This document shows, piece after piece, positions 54,927 through 64,000 of a DNA stretch of 64,000 bases (its first letter is position 1; each line of letters starts with the position of its first letter). A program made the translations under genes and the position numbers. Location of the stretch: contig CAUJLY010000001.1 of assembly GCA_963281155.1 (NCBI GenBank), forward strand, positions 744,001 through 808,000, written 5' to 3'. Source of the stretch: Rhabditophanes sp. KR3021 (taxonomy: Eukaryota; Nematoda; Chromadorea; Rhabditida; Alloionematidae). The notes beneath the pieces were generated by a model. It was not told the origin of the DNA, did not search any database, and saw only the letters and a list, made by a program, of their open reading frames with translations.

Positions 54927-55602
54927 AATATTCCCAACTGTTATATTATATTGGTCTTAATTAGTATTTGATCTTCCAAATAAAAGTTTAAATATATTTA
55001 TTTGTTTTAAGCTATTTTATGGTCTTCTTTCAAATGCTGCTGTCAAATAGGCGACGCCATTATGTATAGAATTCACTGAGTGACAAGCAATATGTAACAA
55101 GTATTTTCGATTATTCGTGAAATTTTGAAGCTCAAAGCTTTGATTGATAAGGTATGTTGAGTATAGTCTTTGTTAAACATATTTAAAGCAGTCATTTTGT
55201 GTAGTGGTTTGGAAATACTGATGCCATCGCATTTTATATAAGTCATATTACTTCCATCTTTGACTACATAAATTTCAAGGAAACAATTTACCTGATGAAT
55301 AAAAATGTGTCTTTCCTCAGTACTAGCAACATAGTGAGCAAAATGTCCTACTAATGGATCGACAAAATCCAAATCTATAATTTGTTATTTGACCCTTTCA
55401 GATGAAAAACCAATCTGATTTATCGTTATTACCACAATCATTCCTCTCAAATTAGCAGGTGCAAGATAAAATTCATTTGAGTTATTTTGATGAAAAATGA
55501 GTTTACATACATAATAAAGATGGTAGTTTCTTTATTTATCTAGTTTTGATAAGTTTAAATATATGATAATTAGTTGATGGTATGGATGGATTATTCAATA
55601 GA

Positions 55603-56651
55603 TCAAATATTTGATTTCTTCACATGATTAAATCGATCCGGAGTAGATGAAATTTTATTTTTTCTGACTATTGGTGTCTTTCTCTTTTTGAAATTATAAC
55701 TCTGATAAACGCTATTAATACTTGATGCCATAAAGAAAATTAATACTAATGGTAATGACAAATAACGCATTAAAGCTAAGCAATATCTAAGCAAATTGTC
55801 TGTAAAGAGCATTGCCATGCCCATAGTAATCATTAATGGTGTGACTGCAAGTACCGCCGGTATCACAATAATAACTCTTAATTTGACTATATTGCTCTTG
55901 ATAATTCTAGCAGTATCAAAGCGAGATTCCTTCATAGCTTTTCGTAATGCTAGTTCAAGTGGAATGTAATAATAAAAAATTGCACAAACTAAAAAAGTAA
56001 GTTCAGAAAATACATTTACCCATAAAGCAAGAGAACTTAATCTGAGAGAATTAGCGTCAAAAAGTACCAGAATAAAGCCATCACTTGTGTATTTATCATA
56101 AATCTCTAAAGTCTACATTTATAAATACTAATTAGTGATTTTGCTAAACTAACCAATCCTTTAAATTGTCTTATATCTTCGTCTGGAATCAAATACAAAT
56201 ATGAGGTAGGCACAAATACAACAGGCAATATACCCCATAAATAAAAATGCAAAACTTTCTCCCAGTTAGCTCTATAATATTTGTGCTTCTTTCTAACAAA
56301 CACATTGAAGCGTAGCAAATAAGCAATGCATATCGGGAATATAATGTAGTGGATTGATGTTAAAGCCGTAGTTGTCATATACGTACATAACATCGTCCCA
56401 CCATAGGTACAAAGGCCCCTATTAGCACTACCGATCAAAGGAAAAGAAATTCGAGCTGACAAAAGTGGCCAAATTATAAATGAAATGAATATTTCAGGAA
56501 TTCTAGCCTATTTTGAAATGGCACTGAATTCCTTAGATTTTTGTTTGGGTTGGATATGCATCCATATAAAAGCAGAGATGTTCATCGTGATAGCAATGCA
56601 GGATTCAATGGCAATGATAGTGTCATATAAATCCTCATCAAATTCTAGCAT
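55603..56651 (-). pseudogene. Serpentine 7TM chemoreceptor with one in-frame stop
   Basis: Two exons, 56651-56154 and 56112-55603 (41-bp intron), total 336 codons including the terminal stop, the right size for a nematode chemoreceptor. Membrane segments are visible throughout (IESCIAITMNISAFIWMHI, TTTALTSIHYIIFPICIAYL, VLHFYLWGILPVVFVP, LRVIIVIPAVLAVTPLMIT, LMRYLSLPLVLIFFMASSI). Everything reads in frame except one TAG at 56510-56508, about codon 48, which no short intron can remove. This is either a very recent pseudogene, a polymorphic null allele, or a sequencing error. Chemoreceptors of this type signal in sensory cilia, and turnover is rapid. Confidence 0.7.
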
Positions 56652-57166
56652 ATTTAGTTAAAAATAAAAAATATGTTTGGATTGTTAAGAATTTAAAAAA
56701 CATAAATGTTTTTCCATTACAATTTTTATATGTAAAAAATTGTACATCATGTTTTGATTTTATTCGTATAGACAAGAATTTTGTATTATTGTATAGTTAT
56801 GAAATATTTGCGGGGAATTGTAGTTTCTTCTAAAAAATATTATTTTTATAACAAATTTATTAACATTTCATCATATACACATTTAGATTGTTGCTTATAT
56901 AGAGAAAATTAATTTATGATAATTCAAAATGCTGAAGGAAAAAGCTACTTATGAATTCTATTTTCTCAAGAGATTTTTATTTAATCGGACATCCACGCTT
57001 ATGCAACACTTTTTTAGCGGTAATTATCTTTTCTTGGATTCATAATTCATGAAATAAAAAACATTTTTACTAATAATCACAACAAACAAAGAATAAATAA
57101 AATTTTATTTCAATGAATATTCAAAGTATAGATGTATGTATTTGTTAGATTTATATAATTTAGATA

Positions 57167-57353
57167 TTATATTCCACATGATCCTGAATAGTAATGTGGA
57201 GTTGAGCCCCCTAAAGAAGTTAATGGCTTGAACAAGGTGACAATACTAAAAAATTTAGTTATTTAGATTGACAAGTAAAACTTACAACATATGAATAAAC
57301 ATAAGGAGTGCCTTTAATGTCCCTGATTGAGTAGCCGAGTCTTTTTGAGCCAT
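57167..57353 (-). CDS. Candidate 48-residue spliced microprotein with one membrane helix
   Basis: Two exons, 57353-57286 and 57245-57167, joined over a 40-bp GT..AG intron (GTAAGT donor, TTTTTTAG acceptor). The upstream end of exon 1 also has a CTATCAG acceptor-like tract at 57385, so a leader exon or trans-splicing is possible. The product begins MAQKDSATQSGTLKALLMF, has a hydrophobic run IHMFIVTLFKPL across the junction, and ends GGSTPHYYSGSCGI. No family recognised. An alternative frame across exon 1 also stays open (GSKRLGYSIRDIKGTPYVYS), so the assignment is uncertain. Confidence 0.4.
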
Positions 57354-57384
57354 AGTTTCTGTATGATTCTTGTAAGGGAAGAAC

Positions 57385-57948
57385 CTGATAGATAAAATGG
57401 CAACACGTATAAGATAGATACTTTACTCGATCATAAAAGATGCAATGTGCTTGTCATATGTAAAATATGACGGTATGTATAGAGCATAAATATGAGTATA
57501 AGGATGTAGGAATTACAAGAATACAGTAGTTCCACGAGTGTAATTATATAATGAGTATGAAGAAATGGTTGCCTCTTGCATACTTCTTTATGACATAAAA
57601 TTTGAAATTAAGCCCAATGACGTATTATTTTTAGTATCAAAAATTGTCACTTTAATTAATTAATAAACATAAATAATTTTTAATGATAAAAAGCATATTC
57701 AATTATGCGTGTTATTTATTTTATTTTGCTAAAACATAAGTTCCTGGAAAAGGCTAAATTTCATTATTTTTTGAGCAGACTTTGCTGTAGTATTTTAAAA
57801 AGTTTTGACTCTAAATTGAATGTTCTTTGCAAATATTAGCTTTAAATTAACGTCTAATTGAAATTAAATTTATAAATTCTAACTAAAGAAAATTTTATTT
57901 ATCAGAATAAACATAAGCTAAAAGCTATATTTTGCTTTAACTATTATA
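57385..57948. other. Intergenic, nothing recognised
   Basis: AT-rich spacer before the chemoreceptor at 57949. No coding stretch or repeat identified. Confidence 0.5.
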
Positions 57949-59057
57949 ATGGAAGAATTCACTGTAAATAACTCTATTATGTCACAACTTAATAAAGCTT
58001 TCTTTTTTATCTCAGTTGAGGTTACAGACCTCCAACTGAGCATCCAAGTTGTATTGCTAATTATAAGTCTTTTACTTCAATTAGCTATCATATACATAGT
58101 TATGTTGAATTTCAAGTCCGAAGCTATATTCCGCTCTAACTTTTACATTTACGTTGTTATAAATGGGATAATTACTTTTCCTGACTTAATAGCCAATTTC
58201 TATTATTCATATTTGATCTTATATCCACCCTTTGCCTCTAATTTCGAGCCATTCAAAGATATAGTTAAATTCAAAGTATGCTACTTTTTAGCGGCAATAT
58301 TCTTCTTTGTATTACAAATTATAATTCTACTAATATCTACAAATCGGTTTTGCGCAGTTGTATTTGTTTTCAAAAATTATCATGTGAGTTTTAAATTAAA
58401 TTTTGTCTTATATGTAATTATTTAATTTAGAATTCAAGAGCTATTTTAGCAATTTCAATAGGATTAATAATACTCATTCCAGTAGGCTTGAATTGGCAAG
58501 TCTTATTTGGAAGTTTAGTATTACTTCCAATCGAAATGTACTCAACTAATAATCAAATAGCTTTTGTATCGTCGTATGAAAATCCAACATTTTATAAAGG
58601 ACCAAAATTTAGTGATGCTATGTATCCCTTTACCTTATTCGTAGCTTTATTTCAACTTATATTCAACGCTCTTACCTTGCTTAAACTTATACACATAAAT
58701 TATAATTCTCAACATGAAACAAACACTCCAACTATAAATAAAAGGGAAATTCAATTAACAGCTTATACTCTGATTACTTTCATTTCCCAAATCTTTCAAA
58801 TAGTATACGTGTATACAATCAATTCATTGGCTGAAGGTAGAAATGCGGATCTGTCAATTTTAAACTATATATTTAGCTTAATTTTTCCAATTAAAAATGC
58901 GAGTACACTTGTTTTGAATGTGGTATTAATTTTATGCAGTCCAACTATTTATAAAAGCATTAAGGAAATGCTAATGTTCGTATTCTTTTGCGGTAACAAA
59001 AAGAGCAAGATATTGCGGAAGACTATAAAACAAAATATGAGAAGTAGAACTAATTAA
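57949..59057 (+). CDS. Serpentine 7TM chemoreceptor
   Basis: Two exons, 57949-58383 and 58431-59057 (47-bp intron, phase 0), give 353 residues. Seven hydrophobic segments can be placed: VVLLIISLLLQLAIIYIVML; NFYIYVVINGIITFPDLIAN; YFLAAIFFFVLQIIILLIS followed by the TNRFCAV signature after TM3; AILAISIGLIILIPVGLN; PFTLFVALFQLIFNALTLL; TAYTLITFISQIFQIVYVY; and IFPIKNASTLVLNVVLILCS. This is typical of the Sr superfamily of nematode chemosensory GPCRs; the Asn-Arg-Phe after TM3 recalls the Srg/Srv group, but I cannot fix the family. The ligand is unknown. The short tail is basic. It is probably expressed in sensory neurons, by family analogy. Confidence 0.85.
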
Positions 59058-59343
59058 CTTGATTTAAAATTTGAAAATGAGTCCAATGTTTAACCGTTAA
59101 TAAATTTTGAAGTAACACTTTTTTTATAATTTGTTTAAATGTTCACTTACTAACACAAAATTATTATATGCACCATTATGCCTCTAGTGGAAATATACTT
59201 TTTGAGAATGACTTCAAAATGGTAAAAATTGATTTTTTTAAATGTCTCTTATTTGATTGTCATCGTTACCCCAAAAAACTTTAGATACTCATTTTGTTCG
59301 TCTTTTCGAGCTCTACAAGATTATGTGAACAGATTTTTAAAAC
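59058..59343. other. Spacer between chemoreceptor and transposon
   Basis: AT-rich flank. No feature seen; the transposon inverted repeat begins at 59344. Confidence 0.5.
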
Positions 59344-59454
59344 GTTTTGCTTTTTTTAATTTTATGAAAGTACTCAAGAGCAGATGAAATTTTTTTTACA
59401 ATTCAAATTAACTTTTGAATATATCATTAGATGTAATTTTTAATACTGATTCGA
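59344..59454 (+). repeat. Left terminal inverted repeat
   Basis: Left arm, 111 bp. It is about 11 bp shorter than the right arm because it lacks the CGTTTGTAACA segment inside the T-rich tract. Similarity ends near TCGA at 59451. Confidence 0.85.
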
Positions 59455-59865
59455 TTTTGAATTATTTATGATACTAGCTCAAATAGTATAGTGTTTAAAT
59501 ATATGTATTTATGTTTTAAAGGATTAATTACTGTATTTTTGTTGTATCGCGATCGAGATAAATTATTTTTTTGCGTATTATCGAGTCTATAATTTTTTAT
59601 TCTATTTTCAAAGAAATGGTATCGTTAATAAGGAAAAGGAAGCTCAAAAGCAAGAGACAAGCGAAGACAGGCGCAATTTTATAGCTGAAGTCAATGTGTT
59701 TAATTTAAACTACAACGTGGAGGATTGAAAAAACATCAATAAAGGCTGTCTTTATTAAAAGTGGTATAAAAAAGGATTATTAAATAAGTGCTTGGTTTTG
59801 AGCTACTTTGGCGATCTAATAAAAGGAAATATATATTTTCTGTTTTTCTGACACAATCCCAACAG

Positions 59866-60966
59866 GACAAATAAGCAATTGGCTGAAGCAAAGGAACTGT
59901 TAGATGAGAAAGATGCCGAAATTGCTGAATTGAAAATGGAGAACAAAAATTTGAGTGAAAAGATCAAGCAAATGGAGGATCAGCAGGTAAGCTTAAAATC
60001 AACAAAAATTTAGAAAGTCCAATGACTTAGTTAGCAGTAGTCAAAAATTCAAACAAATAATTAAAGGGCTCAACACAGCCATTTTAAAATTGTATCATTT
60101 TTTATTTTTGTTTAGATGAATTGTTTAAAAAATAAAGAAAAAGTAATTGACTTTGAGAATGTTATTACTGAGGATGAAAGGTGTGTGATGTTTGGATTTA
60201 AGTGTGATGGCCGTGGTAGTGCCAGAAAAGATTATGACCCAACTACATCTAAAACTAAAATTAAAAGTATTGTCAGATGTTTTTCATTTTCTTAGTACCG
60301 GTGATGTGGCTTCTAATTTTTTAAATGACTTCTATCGACATAACTTAGAAGTAGTTTTCCAATATAAAGCTCTTGTCTCTGACAAAGACACTGCTACCGT
60401 AGTTGCTCTGAGTCATCTGAGCTATAACAAGATGGAGACTATAAGAAAACATCTTTTAAACTTAGGTTTCAATTTGTTCCCTGGTATCAAAATGATAACA
60501 AATTAGATCTGTCGCAAAGGTACTTAAGAATGTTCAAGATAAGGATTTGCCTAATGGTGGAATTATAGTAGCTATGAAGCAAATCCTTGAATATCTCGCT
60601 ATCACTAGCCATCTATCTGGCCCAGAGGAACTTACAGATGAACAGTTAGTAGCTATGGATAATGCCATCAATGTTATTAAACGGATAACAAAGCTTGAAG
60701 TTTGTAAAGATGTTAAAGTGTCTCCATATTTACACATGTTGTTGGACCACTTTATGCCCCAGGTTCAGAGATTAAGATGTGTCAGCTTCTTCAGTGATCA
60801 ATGTTCGGAGAACACCCATGGATACATGCACCGGGATACTAATAGAGTTGCAGCGTTGGAGCATGAAGAAGAACTACTATTTTTGTTCTTCAACATACTT
60901 TTAAACAGAAATTATTTGACGAAATGCCAAAAACTTAGTCATTTTTATTGTTTGTTTATAATTTAA
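59866..60966 (+). pseudogene. Decayed transposon-encoded protein
   Basis: The reading begins with a coiled coil (KQLAEAKELLDEKDAEIAEL), continues across a GTAAGC..TTTAG intron (59989-60115) into KEKVIDFENVITEDERCVMF, then shifts frame to 60192-60506 (FLNDFYRHNLEVVFQYKALV, then KMETIRKHLLNLGFN). After a stop another frame, 60547-60966, contains HMLLDHFMPQVQRLRCVSFF and DQCSENTHGYMHRDTNRVAA. The SE.., H..N-R pattern resembles the late part of a transposase-like protein found repeated in nematode genomes; this is inference. At least two frame disruptions make it non-functional as it stands. Confidence 0.65.
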
Positions 60967-61113
60967 ATAAATTTATTATTATTTTAATGTTCTTAACATC
61001 TTTATTTGTACGATAAAATAGAAAAAAGCTCAAAAAAACATCAATTTTTCACCTTATACAAAAATAATCATAATTTCTTTCCTGACGTACGATTTTGCTG
61101 AAAATATACTCAT

Positions 61114-61240
61114 TCGAATCAGCACTAAAAATTATATCTAATGATGTATTCAAAAGTTAATTTGAACTGTAAAAAAAAATGTTACAAACGAAAATTTTAT
61201 CTGCTCTTGAGCACTTTCATAAAATTTAAAAAAACAAAAC
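61114..61240 (-). repeat. Right terminal inverted repeat
   Basis: Right arm, 127 bp, inverted relative to 59344-59454. It contains TCTGCTCTTGAG and TATTCAAAAGTTAATTTGAA, the complements of the left-arm landmarks. Confidence 0.85.
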
Positions 61241-61940
61241 TTACATGCAAATAAATTAGTTTAAAATGGGAAATTGGCATTTTATTTAATAAATAAAATC
61301 AAAACAATTAAGTCTTTGTTATGTCTTTTAAATCTATTTTTTATATACATCTATTAATCTCTTTGGTGTTAATATTATAAAGGAAAGTAAAACTTAGTAA
61401 TGTTAAGGAAGGTCGCTGCTAATACAGACTGCACCTCGCTTAATTGCTCCAAGGTAGACATGTAAAAGATAGCACACGCAATTTATTATACAATTAAGGC
61501 ATAAATATCCACATTCTATATGCACAATTGCATAATTCTTTACAATTATAAAGGAAAGTAAAAATAAGTAATAACTATTTAGCTGATTGGTTTTGTTTTT
61601 AATAATATTTTTAAACAAAGAAATAGTTCTGTAAATATATTATGATGTATTGTGAACATAGTACAATAGTATAAAAAATATTAGATCATTGTTTTGAACA
61701 ACTATGCGCCATTGCGTAACTTTAATTAAAAGGTCGATTTATCCTTTTCATAACTAATATATTACTAGGTACCTGAAAAGTCTGAAAAATTAATTTATTT
61801 ATTCATCAAGCTATACTTCCCACACTAAAAAAGTTATTTATTGTGGTTAATTTAAAAGGCTAGAAGTTAATAAATGCTAATGAGTTTATTTTTTCATATT
61901 TCAAAGTGGCAACACCATAATTTTATTTCAATTCAATTTA
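61241..61940. other. Intergenic with a short dispersed repeat pair
   Basis: The sequence ATTATAAAGGAAAGTAAAA appears at about 61374 and again at about 61545. The DNA between them has no coding stretch. Otherwise AT-rich flank of the chemoreceptor. Confidence 0.5.
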
Positions 61941-62870
61941 ATGGAAAGAAATGTGTTTTGTGATTATTTTTTTGGAATCATATTTGCTATAGCATCTTTA
62001 TATGTTTTGTTTATCTATTTTTTTATGACCCAAATATTTATTAAAAAAAGAAGTTCAATTGCATATTGTATTATGTTCATGATTGGAATTTCTGATATAA
62101 TGCAAGCTTTTGTCGTTTTGAATATATGTGTCATTTCAATATTAAATGTAGAGTTTCCAACCTTTTATAATAAATTTGTTGGAGCTGTAACTGAAACTAA
62201 TTTTCAAATATTTAATGTGTCAATGCTTCTTTTGGCAGCAAATCGTATTATTGCAGTCAAGGCGCCTGTTATGTACAAGTCTCCTATTACTCAAGACATT
62301 TTTAAGGTTATGCTTGTTATTGCTGCTATTTATGGAGCCATATGTTTTGGAATTTTTATGTCACCTGTTCAGAACATGGAATATTCTAATTTTGACAAGC
62401 TTTTTGATTACACTAATAGTGAAGTTTGGAACAGTGCGTCATTTAGAAAAATTAGAACAGCTTTTGAGCATGTTAATTTAATATCAATAGGAATTATTTA
62501 TGGAATATTAGCTTTTCATATAAATAAAATAAGGAAAAATAAAGTATCTGGAAGTTCAATTCTCGATAAATCCAATGAAACATCCCTAATGATAACAGCA
62601 ATGATAGCATCCTTTTATAATGTCTTTTTTCTTGTTGCAGAAGATATTTTTAACTATGGATTAACTACATACACGTTGTATACAAATATAATCTTTTTAT
62701 GTTTATGGTGCACTAATGGAATGATATGTGCCGTGATGTATCATATGTCTAGAAAGGATTTGAACATTCAAATAAGGAACTGTTTATGGTACCTGACTTT
62801 TAAAAGATATTTCAAGCCTACGATAGTTCAAGTTTCACATAAGGTTACTAGATTTACTAAAGTCTATTAA
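61941..62870 (+). CDS. Serpentine 7TM chemoreceptor (single exon)
   Basis: 309 residues in one exon. Membrane segments: FFGIIFAIASLYVLFIYFFM; AYCIMFMIGISDIMQAFVVL; FQIFNVSMLLLAANRIIAVK with the conserved NR at the TM3 end; VMLVIAAIYGAICFGIFM; HVNLISIGIIYGILAFHI; LMITAMIASFYNVFFLVAED; and NIIFLCLWCTNGMICAVMYH. The MIGISD in TM2 and the ANRIIAV block resemble the Srt/Srx-type receptors. It and the truncated receptor at 63189 share this layout (AFIGIAD and FNRVIALK), so they are probably tandem paralogues. The C-terminus is basic. The ligand is unknown. Confidence 0.85.
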   Translation: MERNVFCDYFFGIIFAIASLYVLFIYFFMTQIFIKKRSSIAYCIMFMIGISDIMQAFVVLNICVISILNVEFPTFYNKFVGAVTETNFQIFNVSMLLLAANRIIAVKAPVMYKSPITQDIFKVMLVIAAIYGAICFGIFMSPVQNMEYSNFDKLFDYTNSEVWNSASFRKIRTAFEHVNLISIGIIYGILAFHINKIRKNKVSGSSILDKSNETSLMITAMIASFYNVFFLVAEDIFNYGLTTYTLYTNIIFLCLWCTNGMICAVMYHMSRKDLNIQIRNCLWYLTFKRYFKPTIVQVSHKVTRFTKVY

Positions 62871-63188
62871 ATTCCATAAATAAATAATTTAACACGTGCA
62901 CTTATTCAAGCAATTTTTATTTAATTTCCTTGAGCTTAGATGGTTATAAAATGATTTTTATCCATACTATTTCATGAACAATTCATAACAATAGAAATAA
63001 ATGCAACGGAAATGAGTCGTATAATAATGAGATGAGACGATGATATAGATATATTTATTTCCTGATAACAAGTCAAGGAAATCATTGCGTTGTTAGATTT
63101 TAATATTTTTACCGTGGACAGAATCCTCTTTATATAAACACATCTTTCACGTTACTAGGTTTATTAGTTATTGAAAATATTTTGTGAA

Positions 63189-64000
63189 TGTCTCTTTTGA
63201 GTTTAGGATATAGTATTTGGTCTATATTATCATGGATCTATGTGAATTATGTTTACCTTTGTATGATTCCTATATTCTACAAAGAAAGAAAGGCAATGGG
63301 CTATTTCTTGATGGCTTTTATAGGAATTGCAGATGTCATTCATAGCTTTCTTACTCTAAATACTGGTATTATTATGTTATGGGATGGTGATATTGGTTAT
63401 TATGGACGAATCTTAGGAAGTTTGAATACAGCAGATATGAACTTTAATAACTTAATTATGCTTACATTGTCATTTAATCGTGTTATTGCTTTGAAATCTG
63501 GTTTATTGTACAGAGATCCAACATTTACCAAATTAACTTATATGCTTGTCTCCTTGTGGCTCATGTTCTTTGCCTTTATGACAATTTTATTCTTAACAGA
63601 TTTGTGCTATCAATCCTATGATGTCACTTCCAAGAGCTTTATTTATGGTGGGATGATAGATAGTAAAGCTATTGATAGTTTTCAATTTTATTTCCAGCAT
63701 ATCTGTCTAATTCCACCATCCGCTATATATTTTGTTGTTTTTATAAGCAGTCTAATTAAAAAAAGTGATAAGAAAATCTCACCTAAGAAACAACATTCAG
63801 AAAGAATTTTATTAACTCAAGTTATTGTTTTAGCTTTATATAACTTATTCTACCTTATTTTATTTGATATTTTGAAACACGCATTTGAAGATACTAGTCA
63901 AAACACAAATATACTATTTTTGTTTGTTTGGAGTACATATCCTTTACCTTCACCAACATTGTTTTTAATAACAAGAAAAGATTTGATATTAAATCCTTTC
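63189..64000 (+). CDS. Serpentine 7TM chemoreceptor, cut by the window end
   Basis: ATG at 63189 opens 270 codons with no stop up to the last base. It starts MSLLSLGYSIWSILSWIYVN. TM2 carries FLMAFIGIADVIHSFLTL and TM3 ends in TLSFNRVIALK. Later segments include LVSLWLMFFAFMTILFLTD, LIPPSAIYFVVFISSL and TQVIVLALYNLFYLILFD. It ends near LFLITRKDLILNP, where the neighbour has VMYHMSRKDLNI, so probably only the C-terminal tail is missing. Same family and strand as the gene at 61941. Confidence 0.85.

Larger units (their letters stand above)
59344..61240. mobile_element. DNA transposon with about 110-127-bp terminal inverted repeats
   Basis: The left end (GTTTTGCTTTTTTTAATTTT..) and the reverse complement of the right end (GTTTTGTTTTTTTAAATTTT..) match over more than 100 bp, including ATGAAAGT.CTCAAGAGCAGA and TTCAAATTAACTTTTGAATA. 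The enclosed 1.65 kb holds a decayed plus-strand coding region (59866-60966). No clear target-site duplication is visible at the ends chosen. Long inverted repeats plus a disrupted coding region indicate an old class II element. I cannot assign a superfamily. Confidence 0.85.

Noticed and set aside
55073..55372. 99-codon minus-strand frame, with a further coding-like run at about 55420-55500
   Set aside because: Contains readable pieces (FVDPLVGHFAHYVASTEERH and NEFYLAPANLRGMIVVITIN) but the only joining introns would be under 30 bp. I could not build a gene and do not recognise the family.
56508..56510. In-frame TAG in the chemoreceptor read as an intron or recoded codon
   Set aside because: No GT donor at a usable distance, and selenocysteine uses TGA, so a genuine stop is the simplest reading.

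Overview
The window looks like nuclear DNA from a free-living or parasitic nematode. It is AT-rich. Introns are mostly 37-48 bp with GT..AG ends, and exons are compact. Gene families include serpentine 7TM chemoreceptors, a divergent nuclear hormone receptor, a MIG-6/papilin-type matrix protein, a TAX-2-like cyclic-nucleotide-gated channel, CYP2-like P450s and a nematode-style BTB-kelch protein. Several start codons lie a few bases after a splice-acceptor-like tract (31267, 38573, 41616, 53232), as expected with spliced-leader trans-splicing. I cannot name the species.

Layout. 0-9.2 kb: an unrecognised decayed gene, an E2F gene (minus strand) divergent from mitochondrial elongation factor G1, and a seven-exon BTB-kelch gene. 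9.9-16.4 kb: an F-box-like remnant, a secreted CUB-like protein, an orphan membrane fragment, and a 1571-residue BRWD/PHIP-type WD40-bromodomain protein in one exon. 17-20.6 kb: two diverged copies of a secreted-peptide-like element, an MKK3/6-type MAP kinase kinase, and a small RING-like protein. 21-25.7 kb is a gene graveyard: two topoisomerase II pseudogene fragments and a frameshifted kelch fragment surround an orphan leucine-rich protein and a 146-residue protein with two tyrosine motifs. 25.9-32.3 kb: a CNG channel beta-type subunit, a Wee1/Myt1-like kinase, and a CLYBL-type lyase. 34.9-42.9 kb: a papilin gene, followed by a separate gene carrying the Kunitz-Ig-PLAC tail normally at the papilin C-terminus; a small minus-strand gene lies in a papilin intron. 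43-48.7 kb: an orphan secreted protein and two tandem P450 genes. 51-55 kb: a nuclear hormone receptor and an RFWD3-type RING/WD40 ligase. 55.6-64 kb: chemoreceptors (one with an in-frame stop, one cut by the window end), a 48-codon spliced microprotein candidate, and a 1.9-kb DNA transposon with long terminal inverted repeats and a decayed coding region.

The genes do not form one pathway. Most are housekeeping or signalling genes typical of any nematode. The points of most interest are the apparent fission of papilin, the transposon, the scattered topoisomerase II remnants, a P450 lacking the I-helix acidic residue next to a paralogue with an 11-nt exon, and several small spliced genes that a plain ORF scan would miss. 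All gene models come from reading the sequence by eye. No database search was done.
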